Source: Oscillospiraceae bacterium (GTDB lineage: Bacteria > Bacillota > Clostridia > Oscillospirales > CAG-272). From it: a DNA stretch of 42,391 nt. The translations under genes and the position numbers were made by a program. The notes under the pieces are model-generated. The model saw nothing but the letters and a program-made list of their open reading frames with translations, searched no databases and was not told the origin of the DNA. Position 1 is the stretch's first letter, and the number at the start of each line of letters is the position of its first letter. This document shows positions 1-8,142 of the stretch, piece by piece. The stretch spans positions 1-42,391 of the forward strand of contig SVTJ01000015.1 in NCBI GenBank assembly GCA_015063845.1, written 5' to 3'.

Positions 1-86
1 ACTAAGCTATTAAATTGTATTCGCTCCGTGCGAAACCCTTATAAATCAAGGGATTTAAGGTGGGAGGTTCCAAAGTGACTACAAAA

Positions 87-316
87 TTTCGAGTCAGCCC
101 CGTTATGACCACTTCGATATCTCTCCATAATTGTGATGCACAAGTGTGCATCACAATTATGGAGCTTGATGAGACGAGGCTCAATGAGCTTGCTCATTGA
201 ATCCACTTCGCATTCGCAACTCGGAGGTCGGGGAGCTTGCTCACCAGACGTAGAGTTAGCGAATCATCGCCGTAGGCGATATATCTCTCCATGATGCATA
301 CTGTACATATTTGATT
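87..316. repeat. Intergenic repeat R1, copy 1
   Basis: This is the first of two direct copies (87-316 and 434-645) that start with TTTCGAGTCAGCCCCG and end with CTGTACATATTTGATT. It carries a 20-bp-arm perfect palindrome at 123-164 (arm CTCCATAATTGTGATGCACA, 2-nt spacer), a short AATGAGCTTGCTCATT palindrome, and a CGCCGTAGGCGAT segment. Reading frames across it are repeat translations and are not treated as genes. A related GAGCTTGCTCACC / GCCGTAGGCGA block recurs near 41630-41670. Confidence 0.8.
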
Positions 317-433
317 GTTGGAATTTTGATAGAAAACTGTTGACCAACCTCTGAAAAATCTGCACTTAAAATCCCGAAAAAGTGAAGTGTTTCAAGGGTT
401 TGCGGATAGATAAAAGTGACGATTGTGAGCCGC

Positions 434-645
434 TTTCGAGTCAGCCCCGTTATGACCACTTCGATATCTCTCCATAATTGTGATGCACAAGTGTGCATCA
501 CAATTATGGAGCTTGATGAGATGCGGCTCAATGAGCTTGCTCATTGAATCCACTTCGCATTCGCAACTCGAAGGTCGGGGAGCTTGCTCGCAAACGTCCC
601 CGTAGGCGATATATCTCTCCTTGATGCATACTGTACATATTTGAT
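434..645. repeat. Intergenic repeat R1, copy 2
   Basis: This direct copy of 87-316 is offset by 347 bases, with the same 42-bp palindrome at 470-511. It differs by scattered substitutions and a deletion of roughly 20 bases in the CACCAGACG-TCATCGCC part. The 317-433 spacer between the copies is AT-rich, and I recognise nothing in it. Confidence 0.8.
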
Positions 646-647
646 TT

Positions 648-673
648 TGGCGTTGCGGATATCCGCAACGCCA
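648..673. other. 13-bp perfect palindrome
   Basis: This is a perfect inverted repeat (arm TGGCGTTGCGGAT) with no spacer, lying 56 bp beyond the stop of the minus-strand kinase-like gene. Read on the plus strand it is followed by a T/A-rich stretch. Read on the minus strand there is no U tract. It may act as a 3' end stabiliser or a weak terminator; its role is not established by the sequence. Confidence 0.45.
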
Positions 674-728
674 TTTATTATATCACGAACGATTAAAAAA
701 AGCAATACCTTTTTTAAACTTTTTTGTC

Positions 729-1340
729 TTACTCCTCAAACCAATGCTTGGCGTAGTCCGCAAGGATGTTTGCCAGCACTTCTATGTCAACGTCGGTGGT
801 GTTTACGCAGAGATGGTATCCTCTCTTATCTCCCCACGGTATGTCGGAGTAGAACGCGTGCGTTCTTCCTCTCGCGCGGTTGATGCGCTTGATGCTTCTT
901 TTGAGTGCCTTATCGCTCAGGTGCTCGTCCTCGGGAGCTCTTTCTCTGCATCTCGCGAGCTTTGCTTCGTCCGTTGCGTACACAAACAGCTTGAGCGGCT
1001 CGTGCTCCGCGAGAAAAACGTCGGCATTTCTTCCGACTATCACGCAGTCTCCAGCCTCGGCTATCTCATTGATTATCTTATGCTGCTCCTCGATTATCTG
1101 ACGCGCCGTATGCGTTATCGTGGACGTATGCGCTATGCTGTGTCCGTACGTTATGTGCAGCTCTCTGAACATACCTCTGTCAAGCACTGCCTCAACGTAA
1201 TGCTCATCCATCTGGCTTCTTTCCGCTACGGTGGTGATTATCTCTCTGTCAAAGTAAGCAAAACCGAGCTTCTTTGCGATAAGCTCGCCAAGCTCTCGTC
1301 CTCCGCTTCCAAATTCACGGCTTATGGTGATTATTCTCAT
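729..1340 (-). CDS. Cytidylate kinase-like family protein
   Basis: A 203-residue cytoplasmic P-loop protein of the cytidylate-kinase-like type (Pfam Cytidylate_kin2 family by recognition). The N-terminus reads MRIITISREFGSGGRELG, in which GSGGRE replaces a classical GxxGxGKS/T loop, as is usual in this family. Later segments IIEEQHKIINEIAEAGDCVI, VIVGRNADVFL and RCRERAPED fit the lid and nucleotide-binding parts of an NMP-kinase fold. The start is supported by an AGGAGG site 7 nt upstream. It is distinct from the true cmk at 21106 and its substrate is not known; CMP kinase activity should not be assumed. It is monocistronic and divergent from trkA, with a strong own promoter at 1375-1403. Confidence 0.85.
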   Translation of the reverse strand: MRIITISREFGSGGRELGELIAKKLGFAYFDREIITTVAERSQMDEHYVEAVLDRGMFRELHITYGHSIAHTSTITHTARQIIEEQHKIINEIAEAGDCVIVGRNADVFLAEHEPLKLFVYATDEAKLARCRERAPEDEHLSDKALKRSIKRINRARGRTHAFYSDIPWGDKRGYHLCVNTTDVDIEVLANILADYAKHWFEE

Positions 1341-1374
1341 ATGTTTACCTCCTCAGAGTGTATTTACTGTATCA

Positions 1375-1403
1375 ATTATACCATAAAATGTAAATCAAGT
1401 CAA
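1375..1403 (-). promoter_or_regulatory. Sigma-A promoter of the kinase-like gene
   Basis: On the minus strand, -35 TTGACT (1398-1403) and -10 TATAAT (1375-1380) are separated by exactly 17 bp, about 35 bp before the start codon. It is divergent from the trkA promoter, with 33 bp between the two -35 boxes. Confidence 0.8.
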
Positions 1404-1436
1404 CAACAAATTCGCGACTTGACTTTAGCGCGGTAC

Positions 1437-1464
1437 TTGACAAATATTTATAAAGTTGTATAAT
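1437..1464 (+). promoter_or_regulatory. Sigma-A promoter of trkA-trkH
   Basis: -35 TTGACA (1437-1442), 16-bp spacer, -10 TATAAT (1459-1464), then an AAGGAG ribosome site about 8 nt before the ATG at 1504. Confidence 0.8.
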
Positions 1465-1503
1465 AGTATGTGGTATTATTTTTACGTTTAAGGAGCAATT
1501 CTT

Positions 1504-2859
1504 ATGAATATAATTATAGTTGGTTGCGGCAGGGTCGGACAGACGCTTGCGGCACAGCTTAACGAAGAGGGAAACAACATAACCGTCGTTGACGTATCCG
1601 CGGAAAGTGTTAACGACCTTGTGTCGCGTCACGACATAATGGGAGTTGTGGGCAACGGAGCTACGCACACTGTTCTTCAAGAGGCGGGCATTGGAAGTGC
1701 CGACCTTATGATAGCGGTCACGGGCTCGGACGAGCTCAACCTTTTGTGCTGTCTCATTGCCAAGAAAGAGGGAAACTGCCAGACCATCGCCAAGGTCAAG
1801 AACCCCGTATTCAGTGCGGAAGCGCCTTATCTTAAGGACGAGCTTGGTCTTGCAATGGTCATAAATCCCGAGCACGCCGCTGCTTCTGAGATCGCGAGGG
1901 TGCTCAGATTTCCGTCGGCTATCAAGATAGAGACCTTTGCCAAGGGCAGGGTGGAGCTGTTAAAATTCAGGATACCCGAGGGCAGCCGTATAATAGGAAT
2001 GTCCGTAAAGGAAGTTATGATAAAGCTTGGCTGTGACATTCTTTTCTGCACGGCGGAGCGCGGCTCGGAAGCGCATATCGTTCACGGTGACTTTGTGTTT
2101 GAGAGCAAGGACGTTATTTCCATAATCGCCTCTCCAAAGAGCGCGTCGGAGTTCTTTGCGAAGATAGGCTACAAGTCTCATTCGGTCAAAAAGGCAATGA
2201 TAGTCGGCGCGGGAGACACCACGCACTATCTTTGCGACATCCTTCAGAAGTCGGGGATCTCTCTTAAGATAGTTGAGAAAGACGAGGACATATGCAGCGA
2301 TATTGCCGACAAATGGGACGACGTTGCCGTAATACACGGAGACGCAAACGACAAGGAGATACTTCTCGAGGAAGGTCTTGAGGATATGGGCGCGTTTGTA
2401 GCGCTTACGGGGCTTGACGAGGAGAATATACTGCTTTCGCTCTATGCCAAGAGTGTGGGTGACGTCAAGATAATCACAAGGATAAACCGAGTTGACTACG
2501 ACGACGTTATCAAGCATCTTGACCTCGACACCACCGTCTATCCCAAGGCTATCACGGCGGATATGATAGTGCGTTACGTTCGTGCTATGAAGAACACCAT
2601 GGGAAGCAACGTGGAGACGCTTTACAACGTAATAAAGGGAAAGGTCGAGGCATCCGAATTTATCGTGCGTGAGAATTCTCCCATCACGGGAGTGCCGCTC
2701 GCCGAGCTCAAGTTCAAGGACAACGTGCTTATCGCGGCTATACTTCGCGGCAAAAAGGTAATTATCCCCCGTGGATACGACGTTATATGTCCCGGTGACA
2801 ACGTCGTTATAGTATCGGGCACTATGGCACTTCACGACATATGTGACGTATTGAGGTAA
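1504..2859 (+). CDS. trkA: Trk system potassium uptake regulatory protein TrkA
   Basis: A cytoplasmic, NAD(H)-binding gating subunit that assembles on the TrkH potassium channel. The 451 residues match the double-length TrkA layout: RCK-N Rossmann domain 1 (GCGRVG at 7-12, acidic D30 at the end of beta-2), RCK-C about 140-215, a second Rossmann domain starting near 230 (VGAGDTT, G235/G237, a looser nucleotide motif than the first), and a second RCK-C about 370-450. The start is fixed by an AAGGAG site and an upstream consensus promoter. trkH follows after 7 bp, so the two subunits are co-transcribed and probably translationally linked. The weaker second motif suggests that only the first Rossmann domain binds dinucleotide well; that is inference. 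Confidence 0.95.
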   Translation: MNIIIVGCGRVGQTLAAQLNEEGNNITVVDVSAESVNDLVSRHDIMGVVGNGATHTVLQEAGIGSADLMIAVTGSDELNLLCCLIAKKEGNCQTIAKVKNPVFSAEAPYLKDELGLAMVINPEHAAASEIARVLRFPSAIKIETFAKGRVELLKFRIPEGSRIIGMSVKEVMIKLGCDILFCTAERGSEAHIVHGDFVFESKDVISIIASPKSASEFFAKIGYKSHSVKKAMIVGAGDTTHYLCDILQKSGISLKIVEKDEDICSDIADKWDDVAVIHGDANDKEILLEEGLEDMGAFVALTGLDEENILLSLYAKSVGDVKIITRINRVDYDDVIKHLDLDTTVYPKAITADMIVRYVRAMKNTMGSNVETLYNVIKGKVEASEFIVRENSPITGVPLAELKFKDNVLIAAILRGKKVIIPRGYDVICPGDNVVIVSGTMALHDICDVLR

Positions 2860-2866
2860 CGCGGCG

Positions 2867-4303
2867 ATGAATTTAAGAATGATAAAATACACCCTCGGGT
2901 GGCTGCTTATGTTTGAGGCGGGATTTTTCCTTGTTCCGATAATCACGGCGGCGGCGTACAGGGAAAGGGAGATAATCCACTTTGCGCTCGCGATGGCGAT
3001 ATGCGCAGCGGTTGCCGCACTTATGCTTATCGGAAAGCCCAAGACCCGAACGATGTACGCAAGAGAGGGATTTATTATAGTTGCTTTGTCGTGGATACTG
3101 CTCAGTATCTTCGGCAGTCTGCCGTTTATGTTTACGGGTGTGACGACGTCCTTTGTGGATGCGCTGTTTGAAACGGTGTCGGGATTTACCACCACGGGTG
3201 CGAGCATACTGCCTGCGGTTGAGGATCTGCCGCGCTGTATACTTATGTGGCGAAGTTTTACGCACTGGGTAGGCGGTATGGGAGTGCTTGTATTTATGAT
3301 GGCGTTTCTCCCTCTCGGCGGAGCTAAGAACATGCACATAATGAAGGCGGAGAGCCCCGGACCGTCGGTATCAAAGCTTGTACCGCACGTAAGGACTACC
3401 GCGCTTATACTCTACTCAATATACTTCATACTCACCGTCATACAGTTCATACTGCTTTTGTGTGGCGGAATGAGCGTGTTTGAGGCGTTAAATACCGCTT
3501 TTGCGACGGCGGGTACGGGCGGATTTGGCGTTAAGAATGACAGCATGGCGAGCTACTCATCGTATCTTCAGATAGTTGTGACGGTATTTATGCTGCTGTT
3601 TTCGCTTAACTTCAGCGCGTATTATCTTGCCTTCAAGTGCAGATTTAAGGACGCGTTCAACTCGGAGATAAGAGCGTTTTTGTGCATAGTCGCGGTGGCG
3701 ATAGCGCTTGTTACCTTTAATATACGCGATATGTTTTCCACTGTCGGCGAGGCTCTCAAGCATTCGGCGTTTACCGTAGCATCGCTCATCTCCACGACGG
3801 GATTTTCTACAACGGATTTTGCTGCGTGGCCTGCTTTTGCGATTACCGTGATGTTACTCGTAATGTTTGTCGGCGCGTGTGCTGGAAGCACGGGCGGTGG
3901 AATAAAGGTTTCGAGGATAATCATTCTTTTCAAGGGTGTTATCAAAGAGATAAAGAGCCTGCTTCACCCCAGACGTGTTAACAAGATAACTATGGACAGC
4001 AGACCCGTTGAGCCTGACGTGGTGAGAGGTGTAAATTCCTACATAGTGTTTTACGTGCTGCTGTTTGCGTCATCTGTGCTGATCTTGTCCGTTGAAAATT
4101 ACGATTTTCTCACTACCTTTTCAGCAGTTACTGCCACTATCAATAACGTAGGACCCGGAATGTCGATGGTTGGACCCATGTGCAACTTCGTATTTTTGTC
4201 TCCTCTTTCCAAGATGGTGCTTATCTTCGATATGCTTGCAGGTAGACTTGAACTCTTCCCGATGCTCCTGCTTTTCGCTCCTTCAACTTGGAAAAATAAA
4301 TAA
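2867..4303 (+). CDS. trkH: Trk system potassium uptake protein TrkH
   Basis: An integral membrane K+ translocating subunit of 478 residues, made of four M1-P-M2 repeats. The four pore loops can be read: GFTTTGAS near 106, AGTGGFG near 216, STTGFST near 309 and NNVGPGMSM near 426, each with the filter glycine. The conserved GSTGGGIKVSR segment precedes the third to fourth repeat linker. It lies 7 bp behind trkA in the same operon. The C-terminus (AGRLELFPMLLLF) is typical of the family and the gene is full length. A terminator-type composite repeat begins about 10 bp after its stop. Confidence 0.95.
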   Translation: MNLRMIKYTLGWLLMFEAGFFLVPIITAAAYREREIIHFALAMAICAAVAALMLIGKPKTRTMYAREGFIIVALSWILLSIFGSLPFMFTGVTTSFVDALFETVSGFTTTGASILPAVEDLPRCILMWRSFTHWVGGMGVLVFMMAFLPLGGAKNMHIMKAESPGPSVSKLVPHVRTTALILYSIYFILTVIQFILLLCGGMSVFEALNTAFATAGTGGFGVKNDSMASYSSYLQIVVTVFMLLFSLNFSAYYLAFKCRFKDAFNSEIRAFLCIVAVAIALVTFNIRDMFSTVGEALKHSAFTVASLISTTGFSTTDFAAWPAFAITVMLLVMFVGACAGSTGGGIKVSRIIILFKGVIKEIKSLLHPRRVNKITMDSRPVEPDVVRGVNSYIVFYVLLFASSVLILSVENYDFLTTFSAVTATINNVGPGMSMVGPMCNFVFLSPLSKMVLIFDMLAGRLELFPMLLLFAPSTWKNK

Positions 4304-4309
4304 AAAGCA

Positions 4310-4572
4310 AGGACACGGGGACGCGGGGACGCGAGGACGCGAGGACGCGGTTTTGTGGGGAAAACTTCTTGAAAGAAGTTTTCCCCACACCCCTTTCAAG
4401 AACTTTTAAAAAATTATTATGCACACCCGTTTTGTTGGGTGGGTATTTTTTTATTTTCTTATAAGGAAAAAACTCGTCGGACGATAGATCACCGACGAGT
4501 TTTATTTTTATGGGTATTGTATATGAATGCGTAAGAATTAAATACACGAGCCCGAATGAATAATGATAAATT
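4310..4572 (+). repeat. Type A composite terminator repeat, copy A1
   Basis: The order is a GGACGCGG/A minisatellite of about five units, a 14-bp hairpin with TTGAAA loop (4355-4388), a variant middle containing a CACCC-TTTT-GGGTG hairpin, and a perfect CTCGTCGG...CCGACGAG stem-loop with T-rich flanks. It then runs into CGAGCCCGAATGAATAATG and the boundary motif at 4568. It sits directly behind the trkH stop in the sense orientation and plausibly terminates that operon. The middle part differs from the other A copies. Confidence 0.8.
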
Positions 4573-4889
4573 AGGATTTATCGGTGGGTTAGCACAGGCT
4601 TGCCGAGGCTTGCGAGTGTCCCCCACTCTAAGAACTTTAACACAAAGAAATTATTATTTTTTTAATTGGGCTGAAAAACTCATTGTAGTGCAGAACGTTC
4701 AAATACCCATAAAACTCGTCGGTACGTAGGGTCCGACGAGTTTTTACCTCAGAGAAAAACAATAAAGATATATATTTCCTATGGCTGTAACAATAACTAT
4801 TTTGTTTTAAAGTTCTTGAAGGGAGTTTGAGGGAAACTTCTTTCAAGAAGTTTCCCTCAAAAAAACGCGTCCCCGACAAATCCTAATTT
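4568..4889 (-). repeat. Type D repeat bounded by inverted 17-bp motifs, copy D1
   Basis: A 322-bp unit whose ends are AAATTAGGATTTATCGG (4568-4584) and its inverse CCGACAAATCCTAATTT (4873-4889). It contains a CTCGTCGG...CCGACGAG terminator stem (about 4707-4743) and, nearer its right end, the TTGAAA-loop hairpin (4827-4860) followed by ACGCGTCCCC. In minus-strand sense it has the same order as type A, so it would serve transcripts arriving from DUF1292. A1+D1 is almost the reverse complement of 33387-33955. Confidence 0.8.
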
Positions 4890-4894
4890 AACAC

Positions 4895-5175
4895 ATTTCG
4901 CGTATAAGCTGACCAATTCAAAAGGCTAATGTATCACAAAACGAAAAACCCGCGGTGCCGTGTGTCGCATTAGAGGAACCCTGATTCCAGGGCGGTGTCC
5001 TGTCTCCGCTTTACTGCTCCCAGCGTCCTGCATAAATCGTCAAGACAAGTCAATTGAGGATCTATGAGGGAGGTCTGCAAACCACTTCGAACTATTTTCG
5101 GACTCCATTTAATTACTGTGGTTCTTTATATACGATCATCACGAACATCGCAGGCAATGTTCTTTTTTATTTAAT
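4895..5175. ncRNA. Possible structured non-coding RNA, orientation unresolved
   Basis: This is non-repetitive, non-coding sequence unlike the surrounding repeats. It contains GC-rich pairing blocks: CCCTG-ATTC-CAGGG (4979-4992) and GGAGGTC...GGACTCC flanking an ACTTCGAACT core (about 5070-5106). On the plus strand it ends in a GAACAT/ATGTTC stem followed by TTTTTT (5143-5168), which favours a plus-strand transcript of about 250 nt. The minus strand shows a GGCACCGCGGG followed by U-rich sequence that recalls half of a T-box. A 6S RNA is another possibility on size. No family could be confirmed by eye. Confidence 0.3.
5143..5168 (+). terminator. Short rho-independent terminator
   Basis: GAACAT (5143-5148), 8-nt loop, ATGTTC (5157-5162), then TTTTTTA. 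The stem is only 6 bp but is followed directly by the T run, consistent with the 3' end of a plus-strand small RNA. No plus-strand gene lies upstream of it apart from trkH, which has its own terminators. Confidence 0.45.
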
Positions 5176-5184
5176 TTTGAATTT

Positions 5185-5206
5185 GTGGGGGGGCGACGTC
5201 CCCCAC
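5185..5206. other. GC-rich hairpin
   Basis: GTGGGGG / CCCCCAC arms around a GCGAC-type loop, in the 3' flank of DUF1292 (minus). It is flanked by TTTGAATTTGT copies, suggesting another decayed repeat module. A second stem, TTACTTTTC/GAAAAGTAA (5241-5270), lies against the DUF1292 stop and may help end that transcript. Confidence 0.4.
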
Positions 5207-5271
5207 GCCCCGTTTGAATTTGTCGAATCGGGATCACAACTTACTTTTCGTTTTTAAAAAGGAAAAGTAAA

Positions 5272-5559
5272 TTAGTCGTAGTCGATCTCGCTGGCGAAGA
5301 GGTCGTCGAAGTATGCGGCGATAGCTTCGAACTCGTCGTCATCGTCGACTGTGACGAGTATTTCCTCGTCTCCTTCCTTTGCGAGCTTAAGAACGATATA
5401 TTCCCACTGTCCGCCGTCCTTTTCCTCTTCCTCTGCGGGGAGGAGAGCGACGTAATGCTCGCCGTTCATTTCATGCTGACCGATTATCTCAAAGTCTATT
5501 TCGTTTCCGTTCTCATCGGTGAGTGTAAATATTTCTGCTTCGTAGTTGTTATCTGCCAT
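5272..5559 (-). CDS. DUF1292 domain-containing protein
   Basis: A small, very acidic cytoplasmic protein of 95 residues that belongs to the DUF1292 family of Bacillota. It opens with FTLTDENGNEIDFEIIG, then HYVALLPAEEEEKDGG and IVLKLAKEGDEEILVTVDDD, a pattern characteristic of that family. No enzyme motif is visible and its function is unknown. In many Clostridia it neighbours ruvX or alaS-type genes; here it stands alone, upstream of hemW on the same strand only in position. An AAGGAG site lies 8 nt before the ATG, and an own promoter (5599-5627) is present, so it is probably monocistronic. Confidence 0.9.
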   Translation of the reverse strand: MADNNYEAEIFTLTDENGNEIDFEIIGQHEMNGEHYVALLPAEEEEKDGGQWEYIVLKLAKEGDEEILVTVDDDDEFEAIAAYFDDLFASEIDYD

Positions 5560-5598
5560 TTTAATGCTCCTTGTTATTATTATAGATTTTCAAGATAT

Positions 5599-5627
5599 AT
5601 TTTATACTACCAATCGCATTTAGTCAA
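5599..5627 (-). promoter_or_regulatory. Promoter of DUF1292 gene
   Basis: On the minus strand, -35 TTGACT (5622-5627), 17-bp spacer, -10 TAAAAT (5599-5604). It overlaps the space just 3' of hemW, so DUF1292 can be transcribed apart from hemW. Confidence 0.6.
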
Positions 5628-5647
5628 TACGATTATTGTAAAAATTT

Positions 5648-6772
5648 TTAAATCAGTTCAAGTATTTCCGATATTACGGCGTTGCTCACAAAGAACCCCC
5701 TGTCGGTGAAACAGAGCCTTGTGCCGTCTATGCGCATAAGACCTGCGTTTACGTATTTTTTGACTGTCGGGGTGTCTATCGGCAGCTCTTTGCCGAAGCG
5801 GCTGCGGTATTCGAGCGCATCAACTCCGACCGAAAGGCGAAGCCCCAGCATAACGTATTCACGCCTTTGCTCGTCTGCGTCGATGAACACGCTTTCCTCT
5901 GTTATGTCCTTGCCCGACAGAAATGCCGAGAGGTCACGCGAATTGCCAAAGCGCCGTTCGCCAAAATACGAATGTGCCGCCACGCCGAAGCCGAGGTATT
6001 CTCCGCAGCTCCAATAGCGGAGATTGTGGCGAGACACCTTGCCGTGCCTTGCGAAATTGCTGATCTCGTATTTTTCATAGCTTCTTGACGCGAGGTATTC
6101 GGAAAGCAGCATATACATCTCATACTGCCCATCTCCGTCTGCGAGCGACAGCTCGTCTTTGTGGCGAGCGAAGTACGTGCCGTCCTCGACTGTCAAGCCG
6201 TAAGCCGAGATGTGCTCGGGAGAAAGGTCTGCGAGAAACCTTGCGGAATAGAGGAGCGTGTCCGTGTTTTGGTCGGGAATGCCGTACATAAGGTCACCGC
6301 TTATGTTTTCAAAGCCCGCCGCGCGTGCGTCGTTAAAGGTTTTTGCAAAATCGGCTGCCGTGTGTATTCTGCCGAGTGACGAGAGCTCGGTGTCCACCGC
6401 GCTCTGAAGCCCCATGCTCAGACGATTGACGCCGAGAGAGAGAATGTCTGCAAAATACTGCCTATCGGCTGTCGCGGGGTTGCACTCCAACGTAAGCTCA
6501 GCGTTTTTTGAGACCGAGAAGCGGCTGCCAAGTGAGCTGAGCACTCTCTCGACCTCTCTCGCGCCCATAAGGCTCGGTGTGCCTCCGCCGAAATAAACGG
6601 TGTCCACCTCATAGTCTCCGCCCCACTCTGCCGTCTCTATCCTACGGCACAGCTCGTCGGTGTATTCTTTTATATCGGACGACCCTTTTCCCGAGAACGA
6701 GCAAAAGTCGCAATAGCGGCATTTTGACACGCAGAACGGTATATGGACGTATATTCCCAGGCTTTTCTTCAT
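5648..6772 (-). CDS. hemW: Radical SAM heme chaperone HemW (coproporphyrinogen III oxidase-like)
   Basis: A cytoplasmic radical-SAM protein of 374 residues. The [4Fe-4S]-binding C14-x3-C18-x2-C21 lies in IPFCVSKCRYCDF, followed by YFGGGTPSLM and LTLECNPAT, and an HRLSMGLQS-type segment (here NRLSMGLQS). The HemW C-terminal winged region with RYWSCGEYLGFG is present. HemW binds heme and supports its delivery to respiratory enzymes; true coproporphyrinogen dehydrogenase activity is not expected for this subfamily. An upstream in-frame TTG at 6784 exists, but the ATG at 6772 has a GAGG site 8 nt before it and gives the standard N-terminus, so it is preferred. Confidence 0.92.
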   Translation of the reverse strand: MKKSLGIYVHIPFCVSKCRYCDFCSFSGKGSSDIKEYTDELCRRIETAEWGGDYEVDTVYFGGGTPSLMGAREVERVLSSLGSRFSVSKNAELTLECNPATADRQYFADILSLGVNRLSMGLQSAVDTELSSLGRIHTAADFAKTFNDARAAGFENISGDLMYGIPDQNTDTLLYSARFLADLSPEHISAYGLTVEDGTYFARHKDELSLADGDGQYEMYMLLSEYLASRSYEKYEISNFARHGKVSRHNLRYWSCGEYLGFGVAAHSYFGERRFGNSRDLSAFLSGKDITEESVFIDADEQRREYVMLGLRLSVGVDALEYRSRFGKELPIDTPTVKKYVNAGLMRIDGTRLCFTDRGFFVSNAVISEILELI

Positions 6773-6806
6773 TCCTAACCTCAACTCCGTTACCTTTGTT
6801 GCAATA

Positions 6807-6835
6807 ATTATACCATTTTTCGGTCGCTTTGTAAA
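6807..6835 (-). promoter_or_regulatory. Promoter of hemW
   Basis: On the minus strand, -35 TTTACA (6830-6835), 17-bp spacer, -10 TATAAT (6807-6812). It is back to back with the GT87-like gene's promoter, only 6 bp away. Confidence 0.7.
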
Positions 6836-6841
6836 TACTTA

Positions 6842-6870
6842 TTGCAAAAAGGAAAAATGTGTGGTATAAT
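6842..6870 (+). promoter_or_regulatory. Promoter of the GT87-like gene
   Basis: -35 TTGCAA (6842-6847), 17-bp spacer, -10 TATAAT (6865-6870), followed by a GAAAGGAGG ribosome site before the ATG at 6909. Confidence 0.75.
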
Positions 6871-6908
6871 AGCCTTGTTATGTAAACGCCTTTCGAAAGG
6901 AGGCACGT

Positions 6909-8141
6909 ATGTCCAAAAACGCACTTGACGAGCGTTCGCTTGACACAAAGCGTTCGCCCGACCTCTCGAAAATATTTATATTTAGCGTCGGAATAAGCGC
7001 GGCGATATTTTTTATCGTTTACCTGATAATAGGTAACGGTCGCTTCTCCTCTGCGTTCTTCAAGCTCGGCTCTGACTTTTATATGGACTTTTTCAACTCC
7101 ATAAGAGACGCGTCGCAGGGAAGTGCGGTGTATACCGAGCGTAAGGTCATCTATCCGCCTATGGCAAACCTTATTTATCTTATTCTCTCACGCTTCACTC
7201 CCAACGCATATAACGATACCTCGTTTAGCGACAAGCACCAGTGGACGATGCATTTTTCTCCGTTCATACTCGTTCTTATTTACAGCATTGCCACCGCTCT
7301 GCTTTTGTTCTCGCTGATATACGTAAGCTTCAAAAAGGGCTCTGACCTTAAACGGTTTGTGTTTGCGTTCGCGGCGTTTTTCAATATTCCCGTGCTGTTT
7401 ATGGCAGAGCGCGGAAACATCATTATGGTGTGTATGATAGCCGTTATGCTCTACACGTTTACCTACGACCACGAGATAAAATTCTATCGTGAGATAGGAC
7501 TTATCGCGCTCGCGTTCGCGTTTTCGATAAAGCTTTATCCCGTTGTGTTCGGCTGGCTGCTTATCGCGGACAAGCGATATAAGGAAGCGTTGCGCTGCGC
7601 TATATACGGACTGTTGATGCTCATTCTTCCGTCATTTTTCTTCGGCGGACCTATCTGCCTTGTCACTATGCTGCAAAACGTGTTCGGCTTCTCGGCAGGC
7701 TCGAAGAGCACGCTTTCGATAATACTTGATACTGTGGGACTTCCATCGGGCGCACAGCTCGCGCTGACGGTGCTCATCTATTTGTGGGTACTGATATGTG
7801 GCATATGCTTTGCGTTGTCGCCCTTCTTGAAAAGAGAAAGGTGGAGACAGTGGGCGCTCGGTTTTGTGACTATTCTTTGCGTTCCCTCGCTCACCTCGCT
7901 TTATAGCTGGGCATTCCTGCTCATCCCGATGGTAATGCTCTGTAACCTTGAAAGACCTACGCGTAGGGAAGTTATGTATATGGTGCTTATGACAGTTCCG
8001 TTCGTATTCCTGCCGTTCTACTTTACGTATAGAGTGACCGTGTCTACCGTTATAGTTTACGTTATGACCGCGCTCCTCTCTATAACTCTCGTGGCAAGCG
8101 AGGCTAAACACCTCGTCCGCTATCTTAAACAAAGAAAATAA
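6909..8141 (+). CDS. GT87/DUF2029-like membrane glycosyltransferase
   Basis: A 410-residue polytopic membrane protein with about ten hydrophobic segments and a basic C-terminus. It resembles GT-C fold glycosyltransferases of family GT87 (former DUF2029). An acidic first loop (FKLGSDFYMDFFNSIRDA) follows TM1, then the family-typical short YPPMANLIY motif, an AERGNIIMV stretch and SIKLYPVVFGWLL. GT87 enzymes use polyprenyl-phosphate-linked sugars at the outer membrane face; the donor here is unknown. It is transcribed alone. It is the only obvious glycosyltransferase in the window, so it could in principle act with the sugar-modifying operon at 9717, but nothing links them beyond proximity. Confidence 0.75.
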   Translation: MSKNALDERSLDTKRSPDLSKIFIFSVGISAAIFFIVYLIIGNGRFSSAFFKLGSDFYMDFFNSIRDASQGSAVYTERKVIYPPMANLIYLILSRFTPNAYNDTSFSDKHQWTMHFSPFILVLIYSIATALLLFSLIYVSFKKGSDLKRFVFAFAAFFNIPVLFMAERGNIIMVCMIAVMLYTFTYDHEIKFYREIGLIALAFAFSIKLYPVVFGWLLIADKRYKEALRCAIYGLLMLILPSFFFGGPICLVTMLQNVFGFSAGSKSTLSIILDTVGLPSGAQLALTVLIYLWVLICGICFALSPFLKRERWRQWALGFVTILCVPSLTSLYSWAFLLIPMVMLCNLERPTRREVMYMVLMTVPFVFLPFYFTYRVTVSTVIVYVMTALLSITLVASEAKHLVRYLKQRK

Positions 8142-8142
8142 A

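Noticed and set aside
744-1463. 239-residue plus-strand frame over the kinase-like gene
   Set aside because: It is antisense to a family-recognisable protein with promoter and ribosome site; the translation has no domain character.
4310-4350. GGACGCG tandem units as a CRISPR-like array
   Set aside because: Units are 7-8 bp without spacers; there are no cas genes.
4935-4990. T-box riboswitch on the minus strand (GGCACCGCGGG followed by U residues)
   Set aside because: The first half of the T-box (AGGGTGG) is not present, the UGGN bulge that pairs with the tRNA end reads CGGC, and no gene lies downstream on that strand within 900 bp.
4950-5060. Signal recognition particle RNA on the minus strand (GGGAGCAGTAAAGCGGAG)
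   Set aside because: The invariant GGAAG/AGCAGC apical motif is not intact and the flanking stem does not pair.
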